A stretch of 64,000 bases of DNA from Hexactinellida sp. DTS-2022 (taxonomy: Eukaryota > Porifera > Hexactinellida): contig JAPNXP010000014.1 of assembly GCA_028753945.1 (NCBI GenBank), forward strand, positions 1,364,001 through 1,428,000. Reading direction: 5' to 3'. Made by a program: the position numbers and the translations under genes. Of this stretch, positions 56,221 to 64,000 are shown piece by piece. Numbering within the stretch: position 1 is the stretch's first letter; the number at the start of each line of letters is the position of its first letter. The notes beneath the pieces are model-generated. The model was not told the DNA's origin. It made no database searches and saw nothing but the letters and a program-made list of their open reading frames with translations.

Positions 56221-56406
56221 AAACCCTCCATGTATAACAATTTATTTATTTATTTCCTGTTATTAAATACAAAATATTTAATTTAATCTCTTTATTTATT
56301 TTTCCGATCGTAAAATAAACTCTTGATAAGCTCACTTTCTTAGTATTATAATTATTATCCATATCGCATTTCCAATTGTGGGTACCCCTTTGTATTTATT
56401 TTAGTA

Positions 56407-56574
56407 CAGTCAACTCCGCTTAATAGAGCCACCGGTTAATCGGTTTCTTCGCTTAATCGGGTCAAAATTTCACAGGATTTATAGGACAGAATTACAGTTT
56501 GGCTTACAATATTTTCGGTTAATCGGTTCAAAACAACCTGGTCCCGAGGTGGTTCTATTAAGCGGAGTCGACTG
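56407..56574. mobile_element. pogo-like MITE (CAGTCAACTCCGCTTAAT)
   Basis: 168 bp, inverted ends CAGTCAACTCCGCTTAATAG / CTATTAAGCGGAGTCGACTG, TA both sides (56405, 56575). Sister of 4933-5103. Confidence 0.9.
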
Positions 56575-56878
56575 TATGTTTTATCCGAGCAATATGTGAT
56601 TAAACATGTAACTTACTCTACTAAATTATTCTATGTAATCACATGAAGTGCTGACTGTATTGTGTTTTATAAGTAGTAATATTATATCCATTGGCTGAAT
56701 TTGGCCATTAATTAAGCAATAATTGTGAGGAAGCAAGTTTATTTTATCTTTGAATATAAAATAATATAAAATACACTAAGCTATTCTGCTAACAGGTAGC
56801 AAGTAACACTTTCTTTCAAAAATACTAAATAAATGTCTTTTTCGGTACCACAATTTAGATATTTTCTGAGAAATATCT
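56575..56878. other. AT-rich spacer
   Basis: No gene or repeat recognised. Confidence 0.4.
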
Positions 56879-57701
56879 ATATGTTATGGGCAATATGCGA
56901 AATTGGGCATTTTGCAAAATGGCCAGGCAATATGCAAAATGCTGGTTTTTGTAGCAATTTGCATATTGCCTGGGGATTATGCATAATGCTGGTTTTTATA
57001 GCAATTTGCATAATGCCATCATATCAACCAGACAATATGCATAATGTCCAGCAATTTGCATAATGTCCAACAATATGCATAATATCCAGCAATTTGCATA
57101 ATGTCCAGCAATTTGCAAAATGTCCAGCAATATGCAAAGAAACTTTCACATAGTGATAGTTTTTTTGAGAATTGTTTAATGTTGTTTATTCGTTCTTAAT
57201 TGATAACAATTAAATGTCTACTATACGGGGGACCCATCTGAAATTGTTGTATTTTACTATCCGGCTAATTTGATTTATATTAATAATACAGAATGTGACA
57301 AGTATCAATTGCGTATTGCCAATTTGGTGTGACAGCATTATGCATATTGTCTGGACATTATGCATATTGTTTGGACATTATGCATATTGCTGGACATTAT
57401 GCATATTGTTTGGACATTATGCATATTGCTGGACATTATGCAAATTGTCTGGTTGGTATGATGGCATTATGCATATTGCTGGACATTATGCAAATTGTTT
57501 GGTTGGTATGATGGCATTATGCAAATTGCTGGACATTATACAAATTGTCTGGTTGGTATGATGGCATTATGCAAATTGTTACAAAAACCAGCATTATGCA
57601 TAATGCCCAGGCAATATGCAAATTGCTACAAAAACCAGCATTTTGCATATTGCCTGGGCATTATGCAAAATGCCCAGTTTCGCATATTGCCCATAACATA
57701 T
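56879..57701. mobile_element. Foldback element built from ATTTGCAT/ATGCAAAT units
   Basis: Inverted ends ATGTTATGGGCAATATGCG / CGCATATTGCCCATAACAT. The left arm (56879-57140) and right arm (57295-57701) are arrays of 17-21-bp units such as CAGCAATTTGCATAATGTC and TGGACATTATGCAAATTG. The unique middle is 57141-57294. Reading frames are repeat artefacts. Confidence 0.85.
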
Positions 57702-57779
57702 ATATATTTGTCTTAACTTTCAGTGGCGGTTAACCGGTTAACCGTAGCGTGAAGACCAATCGCAACCGTAGCCTCAAAA

Positions 57780-58090
57780 TGGCTAACCAACCCCACCCTT
57801 GATATTAAATTGACGCACGTTCAGTTCGTTCAGTTCAGATGGGTGGGGGGTGATGGTTATTAGGTATCGCAAGCAGATATGAGTTGTGATCAATTTATAT
57901 TCTACTTTTGTGTGATGTATTTATATTTAAGTACAGATTAATGATTCAGTAATTATAATTTATCGATATTCAGTTTAGTTCCTTCGTTCAGTTCGTTCAG
58001 TTTGTTCAACTGCCGTTCAGGCAACCGTTGGAATTTGTTCAGTTCGTTCGGCGTGAATCCCTTAAAAGTCCTGCGTTCAGTTTGTATAGT
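57780..58090. repeat. GTTCAGTTCGTTCAG repeat
   Basis: TTCAGTTCGTTCAG words and CAGATGGGTGG...GGTTATTAGGTA match the reverse complement of 37440-37680, a dispersed pair. Confidence 0.6.
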
Positions 58091-58220
58091 TCAAGTTCAA
58101 TAATTTATTTCGTGAACCTTTCATTCTCTGATAACAATATACAAACCGATTAAGTGGTAACAGAACCTTTAGTTCCCCTATTAGATAGCTCATCTGACAG
58201 ATCCCTAATCTGACAATATA

Positions 58221-58556
58221 TATGTTGCAGTCCAAGTGCGTTTCAACGCCAAACGCGTTTGGCGTGTTTATATACGCCATTCGCGTTTCTAACATTATTT
58301 CTTTTTATTTGGTGTTATTTAATTAATGCTAGTTAGATTATTCACAAACAGAGCAGAGTTATCTAATTAAAATTAAAATATCTGTTCTACAATATTTACT
58401 GTTAATTTTAATCTCTGCAGTGAGCTCTGTACCAAAATAATACCATTGCGACTTATACTAAATATTTAAAACCATTGTGAATTAAAAACAATTCACGTTC
58501 AAAACTAAGTAGTTGAACAATATGTACCTTTGAAACGCACTTGGACTGCAACATAT
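58221..58556. mobile_element. TA-type MITE (TGTTGCAGTCCAAGTGCG)
   Basis: 26-bp inverted ends TGTTGCAGTCCAAGTGCG...; AT-rich core; flanked by TA. Tc1/mariner-like by size and target. Confidence 0.75.
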
Positions 58557-58926
58557 ACATCAGAAACACTGCTGATTGCACTAAGTAAGGCTAAAGTGGA
58601 TTATCTATCCTTTAACTCGATTCATTTATAATTATTTTCTGTCGCACAATTTTATAATTTCATTCGAAACTACTGTTACCGTTATACACGTACTTTCTGA
58701 AGTCGCTTTGTAGAAAGTATCGATTTGGGATTCGACTCCTCAGTCAAATCCCAAATCGAGAATCCAATTTTCGATTTATTGGCTGATTATCAAGTACATT
58801 TAAAATATAGAGCTGAACAAAGTAGCTACCAAATCCTACCATAATGAGAATCTGAATAACTACATGTTAAATTAAGAAGGGGGGATTAATCAATCAAAGG
58901 ATAACTTCTGAAGACAGACTATTGGA
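58557..58926. other. 3' flank of the minus-strand 7TM-like gene
   Basis: 58799-58926 is also present, inverted, after the pseudogene at 5378-5740. 58725-58785 has a palindromic GGGATTCGACTC...AATCCC segment. Confidence 0.5.
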
Positions 58927-60033
58927 TTAATTAGTAGATTCTCCTTCAAATCCGCTAGCATTTTTGTATCTAAATTGTACTGAATACTTTCCTCTAATCA
59001 TTCTGTATACTGAACGTATCCACATACCAAACGTAATGAAGACCATTGGAAAGATTAGCAAGAACATTCCAAGGTATACTAGAGCAGATGATAGATTATC
59101 AATATCGTTGAAAATGGTGAATATTTTTGTGACTTCACCATTGTTAAAGGTTTCTAAGTCGATCAGTTGTGGAGTAATGCTTGTAGGAAATACACATTTT
59201 CCAAAAAAGATTAAGGATATCATAATACGTGCTATGATACCCAAATAAGTAGCTACAAGTGAGAAATATATACCAAAACAAAAACAATTAATGGTATAAG
59301 AGAAGTATCTGTATTGTTTCATTTCTCTGTCATTAGATCCGTGTTGTATTAGACGTTCTATTGCTGCTTGCAAGAGAACTTGTTTGAATCTCTTTACATA
59401 TATTAGAAACAACATGCAATTAAAAGTCGTAACCAGGAGGTATACTGATTTACATAAGGGGTTTAGGAATGTATAATAAGATGATAGAAATATGGTCACA
59501 CTTATGATGGAAATAATGCAAACATATCTTCTGATATTAATATGACCAGATTTCTTCATTCTACCTATCAGGTAACTCATCAAACAAGTTATTAGTGCAA
59601 CAAGAAATAATTCAGCAACATCTCTTAAGGCTCTTAATATGACCAATAATGGAATTGAAGATTCTACAAGTTGGAATTCTATAATAATTGAGTTGTTTAT
59701 ACTGGTACATCTCTCTAACGCTTGTCTATAAATACTAACATCTGTAAAGGGATGATGATGTTCTAATACGATATGTGCGTAGGATAGAACAGCTACTGAA
59801 CCCTCAAAAAAACTAATAAAAAAGAATAGTACATAGTTACATATCTCAGTTTGATAATGGTAGTTGTATTGTTCGCTAATATAATCTGAAGGATCATATC
59901 TGAGATTTCTTTCAGCAGCTCTCTTGTACTTTCTGGAAAGACAAGTTCTCTTAACAGAAACCACAGACCAGTATCCATTTATTGTTAGGAAAATAATTCC
60001 GAAAATGGCATAGTAAATTAAATCACTGTTCAT
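58927..60033 (-). CDS. Orphan seven-transmemb­rane-like protein (paralogue B)
   Basis: A 368-residue intronless frame starting at ATG 60033. Hydrophobic segments at about 5-27, 65-87, 128-157, 170-187, 195-213, 246-270 and 316-340. It shares with the 6143-7255 protein YHYQTEI (58-64), LERC followed by the NNS sequon (106-115), LITCLMSYLI, QHGSN.RE.KQYRYF (230-243), and FFGKCVFP (276-283). Overall identity is low (by eye about a quarter to a third), so the two are old paralogues. Basic loops lie on one side, as in 7TM receptors with an outside N terminus. I cannot name a family. A foldback element (60148-61117) sits 115 bp upstream of the start, and a 3' copy of this gene is at 5378-5740. Confidence 0.82.
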   Translation of the reverse strand: MNSDLIYYAIFGIIFLTINGYWSVVSVKRTCLSRKYKRAAERNLRYDPSDYISEQYNYHYQTEICNYVLFFFISFFEGSVAVLSYAHIVLEHHHPFTDVSIYRQALERCTSINNSIIIEFQLVESSIPLLVILRALRDVAELFLVALITCLMSYLIGRMKKSGHINIRRYVCIISIISVTIFLSSYYTFLNPLCKSVYLLVTTFNCMLFLIYVKRFKQVLLQAAIERLIQHGSNDREMKQYRYFSYTINCFCFGIYFSLVATYLGIIARIMISLIFFGKCVFPTSITPQLIDLETFNNGEVTKIFTIFNDIDNLSSALVYLGMFLLIFPMVFITFGMWIRSVYRMIRGKYSVQFRYKNASGFEGESTN

Positions 60034-60506
60034 CCTTTCTAATTTTTATTATTTCTGACTTCTGACTACTTAATGAAATGAACTTTATTTATACTTATTG
60101 TTTGCCGAGTGCACATGGTTTTACAAACTAGATAATATAGGGTTACACCATAGCATTCTATACATAAGGCAATGGTACGCACTCAAATTTCTGGACCAGG
60201 GATTAACTAGTATAGTCAACTAAATAGATGCAATTCAATTATTCTTCGAAATAACTAATCAAGGGTGCTTCTACTTATGTAATTGTTTTTTATAAAGGTA
60301 GTCATGTACAAGACGCATATTTTTGAGGTGCCACTTGGGCGAAATGACGTCACCGTATTATCTAATAGGCAAAATATGCCAGAACTTTGAACGCATGTAA
60401 AATGTTCAATTTCGCTTTTTAAACAAATCGCTGTGACTAACCCATCTAGGAGTCATTTTCCATATAATATCTCAGAATCAATTATGGAATGTTGACACAT
60501 TCCTAT

Positions 60507-60520
60507 GTTGCTATGGAAAC
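60507..60520 (+). promoter_or_regulatory. RFX X-box-like site in FB2 left arm
   Basis: GTTGCTATGGAAAC fits the X-box consensus RTHNYYATRRNRAC at every position. It lies 474 bp upstream of the minus-strand 7TM gene. Binding is inferred only. Confidence 0.35.
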
Positions 60521-60743
60521 GTGATTTCAATGCTTGAGGTCATATCTCCAATTTTGCGCAAAATGTGTATAACCGTTTGAATGTATATTACAATAATCAC
60601 AATTCTCAGAAAATTGGTTGGAGATAGAGCATCGAAATGTATTATCATTGAATAGGAAGTTGAGGATGGGCTATCAATTGGATCCATTGACTAAGTTTTA
60701 ACTATATTTCTTCTCGAGATATGACCTCAAGCATTGAAATCAC

Positions 60744-60757
60744 GTTTCCATAGCAAC
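60744..60757 (-). promoter_or_regulatory. RFX X-box-like site in FB2 right arm
   Basis: Inverted copy of the site at 60507-60520, 711 bp upstream of the same gene. Confidence 0.35.
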
Positions 60758-61142
60758 ATAGGAATGTGTCAACATTCCATAATTGATTCTGAGATATTAT
60801 ATGGAAAATGACTCCTAGATGGGTTAGTCACAGCGATTTGTTTTAAAAAGCGAAATTGAACATTTTACATGCGTTCAAAGTTCTGGCATATTTTGCCTAT
60901 TAGATAATACGGTGACGTCATTTCGCCCAAGTGGCACCTCAAAAATATGCGTCTTGTACATGACTACCTTTATAAAAAACAATTACATAAGTAGAAGCAC
61001 CCTTGATTAGTTATTTCGAAGAATAATTGAATTGCATCTATTTAGTTGACTATACTAGTTAATCCCTGGTCCAGAAATTTGAGTGCGTACCATTGCCTTG
61101 TGTATAGAATGCTATGGTTACACATATTAGAAATACTCGAAG

Positions 61143-61258
61143 CAGTGGCGGCGCTAGCCGGCCGCCACAGGTGGGGCACAGGCTATTAAACTGGGGCTAC
61201 TTACGCTAATGAGGTGGGGCACAAGCCCCACTTAGCCCCACCCTTCGCGCCGGCTCTG
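61143..61258. mobile_element. 116-bp hAT-like MITE (CAGTGGCGGCGC)
   Basis: Ends CAGTGGCGGCGCTAGCCGG and (inverted) CAGAGCCGGCGCGAAGG; 8-bp duplication ACTCGAAG (61135-61142, 61259-61266). Confidence 0.9.
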
Positions 61259-61282
61259 ACTCGAAGCAAGTATATATATATC

Positions 61283-61330
61283 TATGTTATTAAAACCGAA
61301 TGTTGTTTGTTATGATGTTTGTTTGTTTGG
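61283..61330 (+). mobile_element. Helitron-type 5' end fused to the gypsy fragment
   Basis: CTATGTTATTAAAACCG followed by TTGTTTG repeats, as at 26914, runs directly into retrotransposon coding sequence. Confidence 0.4.
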
Positions 61331-63185
61331 CCGGAGCAGAAACTTGCTGGACTAAAGTCCACGTTTTACAAGGCGAAGAACAGGCGCTACTACTAGGACG
61401 ACAGTTTCTCAAAGCGTTTGGACGCGCGACGTTTAACTGGGAAGGTGGAAGTATCACGTTGGGCAAGGCGATCATCTACACTGCACCGAGACCGATTTGA
61501 CTAATGAACAACAACCTAGGTTCATTGAATTGTTGAAGGAATTTGAAGCTTTGTTTAGTGACAACCCTGGACGGACTACAATGTGCGAGCATGCTATTGA
61601 CACAGGAGATGCCACTCCGCGAAAGTCAAGACCAAGAAGGTTACCGCCACAATGGGAAGAAGAAGTCAACAGTCAGTTAGACGAGCTATTGAACCAGAAG
61701 TTGTGCAAGTCTTCTAAGTCACCGTGGGCAAGCAATGTGGTGCTCGTCACCAAAAAGGATGGTACGATACGTTTCACCAGACTACCGCGGATTAAATGGA
61801 GTGACTAAGAAGGATGCATATGGAATACCTCAGGTTCAAGCGATCTTGGACAGATTACATGGTTTTCGGTACTTTTCGGTTATAGATATATCCGCCGCAT
61901 ATTGGTGCGTCCCGATGCGTGAAAAGGATGTGGAGAAGACTGCCTTCAATACGCCCAGAGGTCTTTACGAAATGACAGTGATGCCGTTTGGCTTGGTGAA
62001 TGCGCAAGCCACGTTTCAGCGGCTCATGGACAATACACTTCAGGGGCTCAAACGTACAGAATCCGACATTGACGACTGTATAATTTTTTCCAATAGCTTC
62101 GAACAACACCGAACAGCAGTGTTTCGAACAACACTGCTGTGTTCACTCGTCTGCTTCACGCTAAGCTCCATGTAAAACTAAGGAAATGTCAGTTGGGGCG
62201 TAGGGAAGTCGAGTTACTAGGCCACTTAGTGTCTAAACATGGACGGAGCCCATTAAGCTCTGCAGCCGTGAAATTGTCCAAGCTTCCTAGGCCTCACAAC
62301 GTAACTGAACTGCAACGATTTTTGGGAAGCCTGAACTTTTACCGTTCGTACATCCATGAAATAGCCCAGCTGGCAGCTCCCCTGTATGAGTTAATGAGGA
62401 AAGGGTCGATTTGGACATGGAATAACAAATGCGAGGAAGCCTTTGATACATTGAAGTATAAGCTCACGCGTGAGCCAATCATGTTAGCATTCCCGAATTG
62501 GCAAGAGAAATTTGTAATTGAAGCAGATGCTAGTACGAAAGCGGTGGCCGCAGTGTTATCCCAGCGAAACAAGCACACAGGGCAGTTACATCCCATCGAT
62601 TTCTTTTCGTCTGCACTTAGTAAGGCTCAAAGAAATTAGTGCTGGACAACTGGAGGCTTGGGCCCTAGTGTCAGCATGTCTGAAGTGGAAAACCTATTTG
62701 GGAGCTAGAGGCGAAGTAGAACTTATAACGAATCATTCCCCATTGAAGTGGCTCAGGAATCAGAAGGATCCTCGAAGAACGTATGCAAGATGGATTTTGG
62801 AATTGGAGGAGTACTCTTATGATATCATCCACCGACCGGGCAGGGAAAACAATCTACCAGACTACCTTAGCCGGGCAACCGACTTAGAAATCGACGCAGA
62901 AGTCCAGGACGAATGCACCTTTGAGGACAAAATATTTACAGTGACTTCGCACCAAAAGAAAGAGTCCCAATGGAGCATGGAACAAATTCGGACGCAACAG
63001 GAACGAGATGCCGTCACACGTGATGCTCGTGAACAATTATGCTCGAAGGGAAGAGTAGCTACAGGGCAGTTCCGTAATGTCGCGGAACACTTGGGGATTT
63101 CGAGTGGAGTGTTGTTCTTCCAAAATCGAGTGGTTGTACCTAGCGATTGTCAGGATGAAATACTAGCAAAAGTACATGTTGCGGG
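61316..63185 (+). pseudogene. Ty3/gypsy retrotransposon pol fragment
   Basis: Order: end of the protease-RT linker (LLLGRQFLKAFG), reverse transcriptase (61560-62240; LVTKKDGTIRF, ISAAYWCVPM, MPFGLVNAQATFQRLMD), connection, and RNase H (62500-62870; VIEADASTKAVAAVL, LEAWALVSAC, HSPLKWLRNQKDP, HRPGRENNLPDYLSR), then the start of integrase up to HVAG. The catalytic YxDD box reads DIDD, so the Tyr is lost. Frame breaks are near 61790, 62120 and 62636. There is no gag, no complete integrase, and no LTR in view. It is cut at 63186 by a GATTAC-family MITE. Confidence 0.9.
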
Positions 63186-63297
63186 CAGACCTGGGGCTGA
63201 TTACTAGTGAGTGATTACGATTACGATTGCATCCTTCAGAAAAAGCTTGATTATGATTACGATTACGATTACAGGAAAAGTTGTAATCGGGTCGCCG
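63186..63297. mobile_element. GATTAC-family hAT-like MITE, truncated
   Basis: Starts CAGACCTGGGGCTGATTAC as at 39319 and has GATTACGATTACGATTAC repeats. The right end is lost. Confidence 0.75.
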
Positions 63298-63476
63298 GAA
63301 TAAGTCCGAATTTTAAGTAGGAATAAGTTAGAAAACTTATGAAGTAGGAATAAGTTCGATTATATTTGTGAAGTAGGAATAAGATCGAAAGGCCTGTAAG
63401 TAGGAATAAGTTCGAAAACTTATGAAGTAGGAATAAGTTCGAATCCCTATTAATTTGGAATAACCCAGAAAACCCA
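63297..63476. repeat. 27-bp minisatellite
   Basis: Six to seven units of about 27 bp around AGTAGGAATAAGTTCGAAAA. Non-coding. Confidence 0.85.
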
Positions 63477-64000
63477 TGCATGAATTATCAGATTTAGAAG
63501 TAGGTATTTAATAAATATGATGTATTACTGGACAAAAAGATATGGAGTGAATATAGACTAACAATATATTATATTTATAAATAGTAGGGCAGCTTAAGCC
63601 CATATTTTGAAAGGATGTGGACATCCCGGACCAAAGCACCAAATTTTTTCCACATATAGACCATTGCTTGGGCACTCGATTTTTGGTAGGATCCACTTCC
63701 GCCGGATACATTATGACCTCCATCATGCATTTTCAAAATGACCACTTTAATATTATTCGGACAAAAGCCCACATTCCGAACTCATGTCAAATCACTTCGT
63801 ATAAGGTTATTATATGCATAGTCGTTATCAGAACAGTGTGCGCTGTCGAAAGATGGGTCACTTGGTAGGGTTGCTATCATATTTGAGAATGGAATGTTCA
63901 ACATTCCACCGTTGTCAAGGAAACTTTTTAATCTGAATATGGTCATGTGACCCCTATAATTAATGGAAATTCCATGCTGATTACGAATATCTTATTTCCA
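63477..64000. other. Non-coding right edge with a foldback-like core
   Basis: 63880-63925 has GGAATGTTCAACATTCC then GTTGTCAAGGAAAC, the same pairing of motifs as in FB1 and FB2, so this is probably the start of another foldback that runs out of the window. Confidence 0.45.

Larger units (their letters stand above)
60148..61117. mobile_element. Type-2 foldback element (FB2), complete
   Basis: Arms of about 390-400 bp, nearly perfect inverted repeats, ends CCATAGCATTCTATAC. 5-bp duplication TTACA (60143-60147, 61118-61122). Each arm has GGAATGTTGACACATTCC followed by GTTGCTATGGAAAC. Non-coding. Confidence 0.9.

Noticed and set aside
55995-56240. Gly/Pro-rich frames
   Set aside because: Translations of the G-run repeat.
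57295-57733. Cys/His-rich frames of 60-88 codons
   Set aside because: Repeated reading of the ATGCAAAT array; composition follows the repeat unit.
63430-63445. TTCGAATCC resembling a tRNA T-arm
   Set aside because: Part of the 27-bp minisatellite; no cloverleaf around it. I found no tRNA or rRNA gene in the window.

Overview
This is AT-rich nuclear DNA from an animal, with ordinary GT-AG introns and metazoan-type genes. The NHL-repeat protein at 49182-50414 resembles, from memory, the expanded NHL families of glass sponges. A sponge or other early-branching invertebrate is therefore my best guess, held weakly. Host genes cover only a small part of the window; most of it is layered transposon DNA.

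Host genes. (1) A complete phosphoserine aminotransferase gene (PSAT1 type, minus strand, 29457-36392, four coding exons, 373 codons). (2) Inside its 4.6-kb first intron, on the opposite strand, an ALG1-type mannosyltransferase gene (33474-35496) with several frame breaks. (3) Two intronless, distantly similar seven-membrane-segment proteins near the two ends (6143-7255 plus; 58927-60033 minus), and a decayed copy of the second at 5378-5740. (4) An intronless coiled-coil/NHL protein (49182-50414 minus). (5) A broken alpha-1,3-fucosyltransferase-like fragment at 26192-26760.

Mobile DNA. 10838-20590 is a large decayed Helitron (Rep, PIF1-type helicase, OTU protease). It is cut by hAT-like and Harbinger-like insertions whose target duplications can be read exactly; at 16117-17393 the nesting is three elements deep inside the Helitron. 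50578-52969 is a Mutator-like (MULE) transposon with terminal repeats and an 8-bp target duplication; its transposase has an N-terminal FLYWCH finger and a C-terminal RING finger. A second, truncated copy at 54311-55335 keeps the transposase-RING junction. 61316-63185 is a broken Ty3/gypsy pol fragment. Large foldback elements, many short hAT-like and pogo-like MITEs, and tandem repeats fill the rest.

Most notable. Three copies of a type-III hammerhead ribozyme motif occur (1553-1602 plus; 2553-2605 and 39083-39136 minus). The third lies in a TG...CA element (38168-39300) flanked by a 4-bp duplication whose uninterrupted target can be recovered from other copies in the window. That is the layout of a solo LTR or retrozyme. 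Other points of interest are the MULE-RING fusion, the nested PSAT1/ALG1 pair, foldback elements carrying RFX X-box-like and octamer-like motifs, and the orphan 7TM pair.
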